Assembly: GCF_009455635.1 (NCBI RefSeq)
Contig: NZ_QPER01000002.1
Location: 558,001 to 622,000 of the forward strand
DNA length: 64,000 bases
Source: Paraburkholderia agricolaris
Lineage (GTDB): Bacteria > Pseudomonadota > Gammaproteobacteria > Burkholderiales > Burkholderiaceae
Reading direction: 5' to 3'
Below, piece by piece: positions 36,824-44,809 of this stretch. Each line of letters opens with the position of its first letter. The stretch's first letter is position 1. The notes under the pieces are model-generated. The model was not told the DNA's origin. It was given only the letters and a program-made list of their open reading frames with translations, and searched no databases. Position numbers and translations under genes: made by a program.

Positions 36824-37255
36824 TTACGCGCGCACGGAGGTTTCCAGTTCCGCGAGACGCTTGCGCAGCAAGCGGTCCTCCTGGAAGCGGCTGGTCTCGT
36901 CGCGGATCACGGCAACAATACCGGTGAGTTCGTTTTGCGGCGAATGCAGCAATGCAACCGTAAAGGCAATCGAGAGCGACCGCCCGTCCTTATGGATGGC
37001 AGGCACACGCAGCACGTCGTTGCCGTAACGGGTTTCGCCCGTTGCCATCGTCTTGTGATAACCGTCCCAATGGCGGCCGCGCAAACGTTCCGGAATGATC
37101 AGATCCAGCGAATTTCCGAGCGCCTCGCTTTGCGTAAAGCCGAACATGCGTTCTGCCGCGGGGTTCCAGAATGTGATGCTGCCGCCGGCATCTGAAATGA
37201 TGACCGCGTCGCCGATCACATTGACGAGTTGCTCGAAGTCGGTGCCTGTTTGCAT
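36824..37255 (-). CDS. PAS-domain sensor protein
   Basis: 143 residues from ATG 37255, preceded by GGGGGAG; a longer frame to 37327 runs through a hairpin and was discarded. A single PAS domain fills the protein: FEQLVNVIGDAVIISDAGGS, ITFWNPAAERMFGFTQSEAL, GRHWDGYHKTMATGETRYG, FTVALLHSPQNELTGIVAVI, ending with a short coiled-coil tail (RLLRKRLAELETSV). There is no output domain, so it must signal through a partner or act by binding. It lies 108 bp after formyl-CoA transferase and is the last gene of the oxalate unit, which suggests a role in sensing redox state or a ligand for that pathway. Confidence 0.82.
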   Translation of the reverse strand: MQTGTDFEQLVNVIGDAVIISDAGGSITFWNPAAERMFGFTQSEALGNSLDLIIPERLRGRHWDGYHKTMATGETRYGNDVLRVPAIHKDGRSLSIAFTVALLHSPQNELTGIVAVIRDETSRFQEDRLLRKRLAELETSVRA

Positions 37256-37292
37256 GATGCTCCCCCGAATGTAAAACGCAGATCGCTGGATT

Positions 37293-37323
37293 GGATACGG
37301 CGCCCGCGAAGGACGCCGTATCC
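37293..37323. other. Strong hairpin between formyl-CoA transferase and PAS genes
   Basis: A perfect 10-bp stem GGATACGGCG (37293-37302) / CGCCGTATCC (37314-37323) with an 11-base loop. No T-run follows on either strand. It may be an mRNA-stabilising or processing element that lowers expression of the PAS gene relative to the enzymes. Confidence 0.5.
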
Positions 37324-37363
37324 GCACGCCCGAGCATACACACGGGCATGCGGGGAGGCACGC

Positions 37364-38614
37364 TTAAACCGCTTTGATTTCGCGCAGGTTGAAAATATCC
37401 TGCCGGCTGTAACCAAGACTTGCCAGCACCTCGTCCGTATGTTCGCCGAGCAGCGGCGACGCGGTGACCTCCGGTTTCATGTCGGAGAACTTGATCGGAC
37501 TGCCAACCGTCAGATATGAGCCGCGCTTCTTGTGCGGCACTTCGACGATCGTACCGCTTGCACGCAACGACGGATCGTTGGCCAGTTCCTTCATCGTCAG
37601 AACCGGCGCACACGGGATATCGAATTTGCGCAAGATGTCGACCGCTTCGAATTTGGTCTTGTCGGCGAGCCATGCCTCGATGGTGCCGAAAATCTCGAAG
37701 ATATGCGGCTGACGTGCCTCAGCGGTCTTGTAGGCTGGATCGTCGATCCACTCAGGTTTGCCGAGCGCCTTGCAGATCGGCTCCCACGCATGGCCCTGGA
37801 TCGTGAAGTAGATGTACGCATTCGGGTCCGTTTCCCAGCCCTTGCACTTGAGCACCCAACCCGGCTGACCGCCGCCGCCCGCGTTGCCGCCGCGCGGCAC
37901 CACGTCGCTGAATTCGCCGTGCGGATACTGCGGATACTCTTCGAGATAGCCCACGCGCTCCAGCCGCTGCTGGTCGCGTAGTTTCACACGGCACAGGTTC
38001 AGCACGCTGTCCTGCATCGATACCGCAACCTTCTGGCCTTTGCCGGTTTTGTCGCGTCCGAGCAGTGCGGTCAGAATGCCGATGGCCAGATGCATGCCGG
38101 TGTTGCTGTCGCCGAGCGCCGCGGCGCTGATGGTCGGCGGACCGTCCCAGAAGCCAGTGGTGGACGCCGCGCCGCCTGCGCATTGCGCGACGTTCTCATA
38201 GACCTTCAGGTCGTCGTAGTGGTGGCCGTCGCTGAAACCCTTCACCGAAGCGACGATCATCTTCGGGTTGAGTTCGTTCAGGCGTTCCCATGAAAACCCC
38301 ATCCGGTCCAACGCGCCTGGCCCGAAATTCTCGACCAGCACGTCGGATTCACGGACCAGTTTTTCGAGTATTTCCTTGCCTTCGGGCTTCTTCGTGTCCA
38401 ACGTCAGTGACTTCTTGTTGCTGTTGAGCATGGTGAAGTAAAGCGCGTCGGCGTCGGGGATGTCGCGTAACTGGTTGCGTGTCACGTCGCCTGAACCCGG
38501 CCGTTCAACCTTGATCACGTCGGCGCCGAACCAGGCGAGCAACTGGGTGCACGCAGGACCGGCCTGAACGTGGGTGAAGTCGATGATCTTGATGCCTTCG
38601 AGAGGTTTGGTCAC
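37364..38614 (-). CDS. frc: Formyl-CoA:oxalate CoA-transferase
   Basis: 416 residues from GTG 38614 (CGGAGAAACC upstream), which gives the family's usual start T-K-P-L-x-G-I. Motifs match the known enzyme: [59 protein letters not shown], and the catalytic aspartate falls at residue 169 in [11 protein letters not shown], the same number as in Oxalobacter Frc. The glycine loop [14 protein letters not shown], which changes conformation during catalysis, is intact. It transfers CoA from formyl-CoA to oxalate in the cytoplasm. It lies 26 bp after oxc. Confidence 0.95.
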   Translation of the reverse strand: MTKPLEGIKIIDFTHVQAGPACTQLLAWFGADVIKVERPGSGDVTRNQLRDIPDADALYFTMLNSNKKSLTLDTKKPEGKEILEKLVRESDVLVENFGPGALDRMGFSWERLNELNPKMIVASVKGFSDGHHYDDLKVYENVAQCAGGAASTTGFWDGPPTISAAALGDSNTGMHLAIGILTALLGRDKTGKGQKVAVSMQDSVLNLCRVKLRDQQRLERVGYLEEYPQYPHGEFSDVVPRGGNAGGGGQPGWVLKCKGWETDPNAYIYFTIQGHAWEPICKALGKPEWIDDPAYKTAEARQPHIFEIFGTIEAWLADKTKFEAVDILRKFDIPCAPVLTMKELANDPSLRASGTIVEVPHKKRGSYLTVGSPIKFSDMKPEVTASPLLGEHTDEVLASLGYSRQDIFNLREIKAV

Positions 38615-38640
38615 TTTGGTTTCTCCGTGGTTATGCTGGA

Positions 38641-40383
38641 TCACTTTTTCATCGCCGCGCTTTGCGGATTCAGATTGGTCAGGCGGCCACTTTCCGTGCC
38701 GGCCGCTTCGTCGATCACGGCGTTGATCAGGCTTGGTTTGCCGGATGCGATCGCTTCGAGCAATGCCTTGGTCAGTTCTTCCGGTGTGGTGGCGTGGTAG
38801 CCAATACCGCCGAATGCCTCGATCATCCTGTCGTAACGCGCGCCCTTCACGAACACGGTCGGTGCGACGTCCTTACCGCCAGTCGGGTTCACGTCGGTGC
38901 CGCGATACACGCCGTTGTTGTTGAACACGATGGTGCAAACCGGCAGGTCGTAGCGGCAGATGGTTTCGAGTTCCATACCGCTGAAACCGAAGGCGCTGTC
39001 ACCTTCAATCGCGACAACCGGTTTGCCGCTCGTCACTGCCGCGCCGATCGCGAAACCCATGCCGATACCCATGATTCCCCACGTGCCGGAATCGAAGCGC
39101 TTGCGCGGCTCGTACATATCGATGATGCTGCGCGCGTAGTCGAGCGTGTTGGCGCCTTCGTTGACGACGTTGATGTCCGGGCGTGTCTTCAACACATCGC
39201 GGATCGCGCGCAACGCGCTGTGGAAGTTCATCGGCGACGGATTCTGGTCGAGCGTGGCAGCCATCTTTGCGAGATTCTTGCTCTTGCGCTCGGCGATTGC
39301 GCCGGTCCACTCCGCGCCCGGTTTCGCGAAGCTCGCATCGAGGCCGGCGCGCAATGCCGCCACGCAAGAGCCGATATCGCCGATCACCGGCGCGGCAATC
39401 GCCACGTTGCTGTCGATCTCGGTCGGCGAGATATCGACCTGAACGAATTGCTTCGGCGCCGCGCCCCAGGTTTTGCCCTTGCCGTGCGAGAGCAGCCAGT
39501 TCAGACGCGCACCGATCAGCACGACAACGTCAGCTTCCTGCAGGACAAACGAGCGCGCTGCCGACGCCGATTGCTCGTGCGTATCGGGCAATAGCCCCTT
39601 GGCCATCGACATCGGCAGATACGGAATGCCGCTTTGCTCGACGAACGCGCGGATTTCCGCGTCGGCCTGCGCGTATGCGGCGCCCTTGCCGAGCAGGATC
39701 AGCGGACGCTTCGCGCTCTTCAGTACGTCGATCGCGCGCTTCACCGATTCCGGCGCAGGCAACTGACGCGGCGCGGCATCGACGACCTTGACCAGCGACT
39801 GCTGCGCCTTCACGGCATCCATCGTTTGCGCGAGCAGCTTGGCCGGCAAGTCCAGATACACACCGCCCGGCCGGCCCGACACCGCGGCACGAATCGCTCG
39901 CGCCACGCCGATGCCGATGTCTTCCGCATGCAGCACGCGATACGCGGCCTTCGCATACGGCCTGGCCGCATTTAGCTGATCCATTTCCTCGTAATCGCCC
40001 TGCTGCAAATCGACGATCTCGCGCTCGCTCGAGCCGCTGATCAGGATCATCGGGAAGCAGTTGGTGGTCGCGTTGGCGAGCGCGGTCAGGCCGTTGAGAA
40101 AGCCTGGCGCCGACACGGTCAGGCAGATCCCCGGCTTCTGCGTCATGAAACCGCTAACGGCCGCTGCGTTGCCCGCGTGCTGTTCATGACGAAAGCCGAT
40201 GAAACGCATCCCTTCCGCTTGTGCCAGCCGCGCGAGATCGGTGATCGGAATACCGACAAGACCAAAGATGGTGTTGATCTCGTTCAGTTTCAGCGCGTCG
40301 ATGACGAGATGAAATCCATCGGTCGTCTCGGCTGCCTGTTGCTTCGGGGTCGCTTCTGTTGCGGGCCTATCGGCTTCTGCCAT
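38641..40383 (-). CDS. oxc: Oxalyl-CoA decarboxylase
   Basis: 580 residues, close to the family's 565-570. Thiamine-diphosphate enzyme: the N-terminal domain has [17 protein letters not shown] with catalytic Glu67, and the C-terminal TPP/Mg site has [15 protein letters not shown] and [13 protein letters not shown] (about residues 461-495). The middle domain is the usual nucleotide-binding fold, which in this family binds ADP as activator. It converts oxalyl-CoA to formyl-CoA and CO2 and consumes a proton. It lies between the antiporter gene (64 bp upstream) and frc (26 bp downstream), forming the core of the oxalate operon. Confidence 0.95.
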   Translation of the reverse strand: MAEADRPATEATPKQQAAETTDGFHLVIDALKLNEINTIFGLVGIPITDLARLAQAEGMRFIGFRHEQHAGNAAAVSGFMTQKPGICLTVSAPGFLNGLTALANATTNCFPMILISGSSEREIVDLQQGDYEEMDQLNAARPYAKAAYRVLHAEDIGIGVARAIRAAVSGRPGGVYLDLPAKLLAQTMDAVKAQQSLVKVVDAAPRQLPAPESVKRAIDVLKSAKRPLILLGKGAAYAQADAEIRAFVEQSGIPYLPMSMAKGLLPDTHEQSASAARSFVLQEADVVVLIGARLNWLLSHGKGKTWGAAPKQFVQVDISPTEIDSNVAIAAPVIGDIGSCVAALRAGLDASFAKPGAEWTGAIAERKSKNLAKMAATLDQNPSPMNFHSALRAIRDVLKTRPDINVVNEGANTLDYARSIIDMYEPRKRFDSGTWGIMGIGMGFAIGAAVTSGKPVVAIEGDSAFGFSGMELETICRYDLPVCTIVFNNNGVYRGTDVNPTGGKDVAPTVFVKGARYDRMIEAFGGIGYHATTPEELTKALLEAIASGKPSLINAVIDEAAGTESGRLTNLNPQSAAMKK

Positions 40384-40447
40384 GATATGTCTCCTTGGTC
40401 ACGGGGCTTTGTGGGATTCGTCGTGAGTGGCGCGCTCACGGGGTCGT

Positions 40448-41779
40448 TTATTCAGGCGAACCGCCAGGCGACGGCTGAAGCCGCGCTTCGGCAATGACCG
40501 CGCCGGCCGGCGCGCCCGAGTTCTCGATCCAGCGCTTTCTCATGGGGGCGAGGATGAACTTCGCGGATACGGCCGCAGCGATCGAGATCACCGCTGCCGA
40601 GATGAACACGGTGCTCCACCCGCCGTTCGCCGACAGCACCGAGGCGACCGGCACCAGCATCGACGCGGTACCCTTCGCGGTATAGAGCGTGCCCGCATTG
40701 GCCGCGGCGTACTTGCTGCCGAAGGTGTCCGCGCAGGTTGCGGGGAAGATCGAGAAAATTTCGCCCCAGCACAGGAACACGGCCGCGGCGAAGAACATGA
40801 ATGCGTAGGGGTTGTGGCCGAACTGCATGAGCCCGAGCAGCGCGACGCCTTCGCCGAGAAAGATCATGAACATCGTGTTCTCACGGCCGATACGGTCCGA
40901 CAGAAAACCGCACAACGGACGCGTGAAGCCGTTGCACAGATTGTCGATCGACAGCGTCATGGTGAGCAGCGGCAGCGTGATGCCAAGCAGACTCACCGGC
41001 AGCTTCGCAAAGCCGTATTCCTTCGCGATCGGCCCAAGCTGCGCGGTCGCAATGATGCCACCGGCCGCGACGAACACGAACATCAGATACAGCACCCAGA
41101 AGAGCGGCGAACGGATCATCTCGCCGGGCGTGTAGTCGATCTTGCTTGCCACCACGCGTCTCGCCGCGATCGCGGTTGCGGGCGGTTTCGGACGGATCAG
41201 CATGGTGGCGAGCAGCAGAATGCAGACGCCCTGGAAGATGCCGAAGAACATGAAGGTGTGCTGGTAGCCCGAGCGCTGGATCATGTCGGCGATCGGAATC
41301 ACCGTGACGGCCGCGCCGGCGCCGAAACCTGCCGCGGTCAAACCGGCCGCGAGACCGCGTTTGTCCGGAAACCATTTGAGCGCCGTGCCCACACAGGTGC
41401 CATACACGCAGCCCGCGCCGATGCCGGCGATCACGGCTGCGACATAGAGTTCGGCGAGACTGCTCGCATGCGCGTCGATGATCCAGCCGAGCGCCGCGCA
41501 TAGCGAACCGCCTATCACGACCGGACGAGGTCCGAACTTGTCGACGAGCCAGCCTTCGACGGGCACGAGCCAGGTTTCGGTGACGATGAAAACGGTGAAA
41601 GCTGTCTGGATGGCTGCCTGGCCCCAGTGATGGGCGTTATCCATCGGTACAACGAATAATGTCCACGCATATTGCAGATTCGCGACCAGTCCCATGCACA
41701 CGATGCCGATCGCAAGTTGCACCCAGCGGTGATGCCTGAACGCCGTACTGCCGCTCTGGGATACGTTGGAATGTCCCAT
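40448..41779 (-). CDS. oxlT: Oxalate/formate antiporter (MFS)
   Basis: 443 residues, 12 predicted helices. The N-terminal half has MGLVANLQYAWTLFVVPMD, ETWLVPVEGWLVDKFGPRP and GIGAGCVYGTCVGTALKWFP, typical of the oxalate/formate antiporter family. Helix 8 carries an arginine (NGFTRPLCGFLSDRIGREN) and helix 11 a lysine (TLYTAKGTASMLV), the positions I associate with the substrate-binding Arg and Lys of OxlT; this alignment is by eye. It exchanges external oxalate for internal formate, which with decarboxylation can build a proton gradient. First gene of the oxalate operon. Confidence 0.87.
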   Translation of the reverse strand: MGHSNVSQSGSTAFRHHRWVQLAIGIVCMGLVANLQYAWTLFVVPMDNAHHWGQAAIQTAFTVFIVTETWLVPVEGWLVDKFGPRPVVIGGSLCAALGWIIDAHASSLAELYVAAVIAGIGAGCVYGTCVGTALKWFPDKRGLAAGLTAAGFGAGAAVTVIPIADMIQRSGYQHTFMFFGIFQGVCILLLATMLIRPKPPATAIAARRVVASKIDYTPGEMIRSPLFWVLYLMFVFVAAGGIIATAQLGPIAKEYGFAKLPVSLLGITLPLLTMTLSIDNLCNGFTRPLCGFLSDRIGRENTMFMIFLGEGVALLGLMQFGHNPYAFMFFAAAVFLCWGEIFSIFPATCADTFGSKYAAANAGTLYTAKGTASMLVPVASVLSANGGWSTVFISAAVISIAAAVSAKFILAPMRKRWIENSGAPAGAVIAEARLQPSPGGSPE

Positions 41780-42235
41780 GTCATTCGTCTCCTATAGTTC
41801 CGTCACGCTCGATTGGCGCGTTGGACTGACGTGATCGAATCGCTTCTGTGCCGGCTGTCTGCGGGCAATGAAGCGCCAGTGGTCGGCCAGGGGAATTGCC
41901 CTAACGAAAAGCTTTAGCCGTCGATCTCACGACAACTGGGTAACAGGTGTTTGGCGTGGAGCGCGTCTGAGGGGATGCTGCGCGAGAACAGCGATAAGTA
42001 AAAATTAAAACATTTTATGGTTTGCATTCGGCATAGCTAATGGATGGGCTTGCGGCTGCTGACCAAGCGGCGCCGGGTGCGCGATACAGCCATCCAGGCA
42101 TGCCAGGGCGGACTCCGTGCCGCAGAAAAATCGATGTATACAGAAAAAGCTATCGTTTTTCGAAAAAACTTTAACTATTGTTTATTGATTCCTCCTCCTA
42201 TTCTTGGTCATGCCAATTTCCTGAGGGAGACGATC
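41780..42235. promoter_or_regulatory. Divergent intergenic region upstream of the oxalate operon
   Basis: 456 bp without a credible gene; an in-frame extension of the downstream plus-strand gene back to 42044 lacks a ribosome site. It contains AT-rich patches at 41995-42030 and 42120-42200, and the palindrome TTTTTCGAAAAA at 42156-42167. It should hold promoters for the oxalate operon and for the small gene at 42236. Confidence 0.5.
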
Positions 42236-42625
42236 ATGACCCCGTCCCAATTCGACGTGTGCGAAAGCACGCAAGATGTGGAAGTCGAAGCGCAACTGTG
42301 CGCGTACAACAGCGCATTCGATGAACTCGGCCTGCGTTTCCGTTGGGATGCGAACACGCTCGCGCTGCTGGCGATGATCGAAGGCGAGGAAGCGCGGATT
42401 GCTGCGTACATCGAAGCGCATCATCCGCACTTGCTGAAGGCGTACAGCCCAGGGTTTTTAAGCCGGGCCATTCTCGAGAAGAAAAACGCTCGCTATCCCG
42501 TCAGCCTGCCGAAGCGTGCTGGAAGCGCGGTGGATCCAGGCCACGCGGTACGTCAGCGGCGTATTGGCAGCCGGCGCGAGCGCGCGTCGTACGAGATCGA
42601 TCTGCCGGCGTTGGCAGGTGTCTAG
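42236..42625 (+). CDS. Hypothetical protein divergent from the oxalate operon
   Basis: 129 residues from ATG 42236, with a strong GAGGGAG ribosome site. I do not recognise a domain. The first 75 residues are acidic and helical (AYNSAFDELGLRFRWDANTL, IEGEEARIAAYIEAHHPHLL). The rest is strongly basic (PKRAGSAVDPGHAVRQRRIG, RRERAS), so a frameshift or recent change at the 3' end is possible. Soluble. Its divergent position suggests a link with oxalate metabolism, but no function can be given. Confidence 0.6.
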   Translation: MTPSQFDVCESTQDVEVEAQLCAYNSAFDELGLRFRWDANTLALLAMIEGEEARIAAYIEAHHPHLLKAYSPGFLSRAILEKKNARYPVSLPKRAGSAVDPGHAVRQRRIGSRRERASYEIDLPALAGV

Positions 42626-42641
42626 ACGCGGCGCGCGCGGG

Positions 42642-42669
42642 CTGATTAGCAGCGTACGCCGCTAATCAG
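42642..42669. terminator. 28-bp near-perfect palindrome after the 129-residue gene
   Basis: CTGATTAGCAGCG begins a 28-bp inverted repeat ending in CGCTAATCAG, with one mismatch in 14 pairs. It starts 17 bp after the stop at 42625. A T-run is missing, so it is either an unusual terminator or a dimeric-protein site between convergent genes. Confidence 0.45.
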
Positions 42670-42730
42670 AGCGTGCCGGTTAAGGTCTCACGCCGATTGC
42701 ATCCGGCGTTGATGCATTAAAACGTGCTGA

Positions 42731-42807
42731 CGTATCTGGCTTGTATTCAGAAGCCGGGTCAACTGCAATGTTCCGTATCGCTTCGCTGCCCGGATACATT
42801 GCAATAC
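42731..42807 (+). repeat. GTATC element, copy 1
   Basis: A 77-bp element beginning CGTATCTGGCTTGTATTC and ending GATACATTGCAATAC. It lies immediately before the 3' end of the TlpA-like gene. It is the same orientation and length as copy 2 (43440-43516) and inverted relative to copy 3 (46152-46227). This copy can also form a stem TGCAATGT(T)CCG / CGGATACATTGCA. No promoter-bearing start codon is near it. Confidence 0.6.
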
Positions 42808-42810
42808 GAA

Positions 42811-43392
42811 TCACGGGTTTTCAGCCAGCAAGGCCTTGATCTTTGCCTCGGTCTGTTCATAGTCGCCTTCGCCGAAGTGCGTGTAGACCACGTGGCCTTT
42901 CTTATCGACCAGATAAAACGCGGGCCAATACTGGTTATCGTAGGCGCGCCAGGTTGCGTAGCTGTTGTCCTGTGCGACCGGATAGGTAATGTCGAAGCGC
43001 TTGATCGCGGCCTTGACCTTGTCCGTGTCGCGCTCGAATGGATACTCGGGCGTATGGACGCCGACCACCACCAGACCCTGGTCCCTGTATTTCTGATTCC
43101 AGCTTTTGACGTACGGCAGCACGTGGATGCAGTTAATGCACGTGTAGGTCCAGAAGTCGACCAGCACAACCTTGCCACGCAACTGCTGGATGGTCAGGGG
43201 ATCGCTATTCAGCCACTTGTCGATGCCGGTGAATTCCGGCGCGGTCGTGCGTTTGTTCAATTGATCTGTGGTGGAACTGTCAGCGGCGTTGGCCACGGGG
43301 CTTGCGATGAGCGTGGTGAGCGCGGCGGCGCCGGCGGTCACGGTTGCCGCGAACAGGGCGATGGCGGCGGTGGTTTTGAGTCGGGAGAACAT
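42811..43392 (-). CDS. TlpA/thioredoxin-like exported protein
   Basis: 193 residues from ATG 43392 (AAAGGACG upstream). A signal peptide occupies about residues 1-35 (FSRLKTTAAIALFAATVTAG ... ANAA). The thioredoxin fold shows LRGKVVLVDFWTYTCINCIH with the redox motif CINC, then VVVGVHTPEYPFERD and the cis-proline region NQYWPAFYLVDKKGHVVY. The TYTCINC form is that of the DipZ/TlpA-like periplasmic branch that reduces or shuffles protein thiols. It is transcribed away from the GFA gene; both start next to GTATC element copy 2. Copies 1 and 2 flank it as direct repeats. Confidence 0.87.
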   Translation of the reverse strand: MFSRLKTTAAIALFAATVTAGAAALTTLIASPVANAADSSTTDQLNKRTTAPEFTGIDKWLNSDPLTIQQLRGKVVLVDFWTYTCINCIHVLPYVKSWNQKYRDQGLVVVGVHTPEYPFERDTDKVKAAIKRFDITYPVAQDNSYATWRAYDNQYWPAFYLVDKKGHVVYTHFGEGDYEQTEAKIKALLAENP

Positions 43393-43439
43393 GTCGACGT
43401 CCTTTAAGTGATGAGCATGGCTGCATTGGAACGCCCGTT

Positions 43440-43516
43440 CGTATCTGGCTTGTGTCGGCGAGGCGGTTCGGCTGCAATGTTTTGTGTCAGGGGAGCGCCC
43501 AGATACATTGGGATAC
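43440..43516 (+). repeat. GTATC element, copy 2, in a divergent promoter region
   Basis: A 77-bp element beginning CGTATCTGGCTTGTGTCGG and ending GATACATTGGGATAC. Read on the minus strand its end gives GTATCCCAATGTATC, a direct repeat with a 10-bp period, the usual layout for OmpR-family response regulators. It lies between the divergent TlpA-like and GFA-family genes. Confidence 0.65.
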
Positions 43517-43570
43517 AACGCTTCGCGCGGGCTGGGCTATAAAGCAGCCATACCTGCTACGGAGCACTCC

Positions 43571-43942
43571 ATGAACACTGAATTGCTGAAAGGGTTCTGT
43601 CATTGCGGGACCGTGAAATTTGAAGTGCGTACCGACGTCGTTCCGGCAGCGCGTTGCAATTGCAGCCTGTGCCGGCGCAAGGGCGCGCTGATGACACCAC
43701 CGTTCGCCGCCGGCGAACTGAAGATCCTGCAGGGTGAGGAAGCGCTGACGCTCTATCAGTTCAATACGCACACTGCCAGGCACTACTTCTGCAAACACTG
43801 CGGCATTTATCCGTTTCACCAGACACGTAGGGATCCGCAACTGTGGCGGGTCAACATCGGTTGCCTCGAGGGCATCGATCCGTATACGCTGGAGGCCAGC
43901 GTGGCCAATGGCGCCAGTCTGTCCGTCGTGGAGGACGCATGA
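43571..43942 (+). CDS. GFA-family (glutathione-dependent formaldehyde-activating enzyme-like) protein
   Basis: 123 residues from ATG 43571. The zinc-binding Mss4-like fold is marked by FCHCGTVKFEVRT, ARCNCSLCRRKGALMTP and YFCKHCGIYPFHQTRR, supplying the expected cysteine pairs (CHC, CNCSLC, CKHC). The Gfa family is named for glutathione-formaldehyde condensation, but many members probably act in other thiol or aldehyde chemistry. It starts just after GTATC element copy 2 and overlaps the small gene downstream, so it forms an operon with the two-component genes. Confidence 0.88.
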   Translation: MNTELLKGFCHCGTVKFEVRTDVVPAARCNCSLCRRKGALMTPPFAAGELKILQGEEALTLYQFNTHTARHYFCKHCGIYPFHQTRRDPQLWRVNIGCLEGIDPYTLEASVANGASLSVVEDA

Positions 43943-44061
43943 GACGGCTGATGGCGATGCTTGCCTTCCTGGCGGGCGGATTGGCGGCGGAACTCGCACA
44001 CCCCGTGCACTGTTCGCTGGTCAACGTGAACCGGGTGCGCGTCAATCGTCGAAAGGATTGA
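43939..44061 (+). CDS. Possible 40-residue small protein
   Basis: An ATGA overlap with the GFA stop suggests translational coupling. The product has a hydrophobic N-terminal stretch (RLMAMLAFLAGGLAAELA) followed by a basic tail (VNVNRVRVNRRKD). It could be a single-pass membrane peptide or a cleaved signal peptide plus tail. It ends 7 bp before the response regulator start. No family is recognised and its reality rests on position and start overlap only. Confidence 0.45.
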   Translation: MRRLMAMLAFLAGGLAAELAHPVHCSLVNVNRVRVNRRKD

Positions 44062-44068
44062 TCCATTG

Positions 44069-44809
44069 ATGGAAAACATCGACTATGTCCTGATCGTCGA
44101 CGACGATCGCGGCATCCGCGAACTGCTCGCCACCTATCTGGAGAAAAACGGTATGCGCGTTTCGCTGGCCGCCAACGGCCGGCAGATGCGCGCGGTGCTC
44201 GAACAGGGGGCGCCGGATCTGATCGTGCTGGACCTGATGCTGCCCGGCGAAGACGGTCTCGTGTTGTGCCGGGAACTGCGTGCCGGCAAGTTTCGCACGG
44301 TGCCGGTACTGATGCTGACCGCCCGCAGCGAAGAAGCGGATCGTATTGTCGGACTGGAAATGGGCGCCGACGATTACCTGTCCAAGCCGTTTGCGGTGCG
44401 TGAACTGCTGGCACGCATTCGCTCCGTGCTGCGCCGCGCGCGGATGTTGCCGCCCGGCATGCAGGTGACGGAAACCGCGCCGATGATCGGCTTCGGCGAC
44501 TGGCGGCTCGATACCACCGCGCGCCATCTGCTCGACGCCGAGGGCACGATGGTCGCCCTGAGCGGCGCGGAATATCGCTTGCTGCGTGTATTTCTCGATC
44601 ATCCACAGCGCGTGCTTACGCGCGATCAATTGCTCAATCTGACCCAGGGCCGCCAGGCCGATCCATTCGACCGCTCGATCGATCTGCTGGTCAGCCGTTT
44701 GCGGCAACGCTTGCAGGACACTGCGCGCGAACCCCGTTACATCAAGACGCTGCGCAGCGAGGGTTATGTCTTTTCAGCAGCCGTGACCATGATCGAAGGC
44801 AGTCCATGA
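44069..44809 (+). CDS. OmpR-family response regulator
   Basis: 246 residues from ATG 44069 (AAGGA upstream; a TTG three bases earlier is in frame). The receiver domain has the acidic pocket VDDDR, phospho-acceptor Asp55 in LIVLDLMLPGEDG, and the Lys in DDYLSKPFAVRELLAR. The C-terminal winged helix has LSGAEYRLLRVFLDHPQRVL, IDLLVSRLRQRLQD and IKTLRSEGYVFSA. It acts with the histidine kinase whose gene overlaps its stop. The GTATC direct repeats at 43440-43516 and 46152-46227 have the spacing expected for this family and are candidate targets. Confidence 0.92.
   Translation: MENIDYVLIVDDDRGIRELLATYLEKNGMRVSLAANGRQMRAVLEQGAPDLIVLDLMLPGEDGLVLCRELRAGKFRTVPVLMLTARSEEADRIVGLEMGADDYLSKPFAVRELLARIRSVLRRARMLPPGMQVTETAPMIGFGDWRLDTTARHLLDAEGTMVALSGAEYRLLRVFLDHPQRVLTRDQLLNLTQGRQADPFDRSIDLLVSRLRQRLQDTAREPRYIKTLRSEGYVFSAAVTMIEGSP

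Noticed and set aside
38662..39594. Plus-strand open frame of 310 codons
   Set aside because: Antisense to oxc, no family, composition of a shadow frame.
40427..41503. Plus-strand open frame of 358 codons
   Set aside because: Antisense to the oxalate/formate antiporter gene, low-complexity Arg/Glu/His-rich product, no ribosome site.
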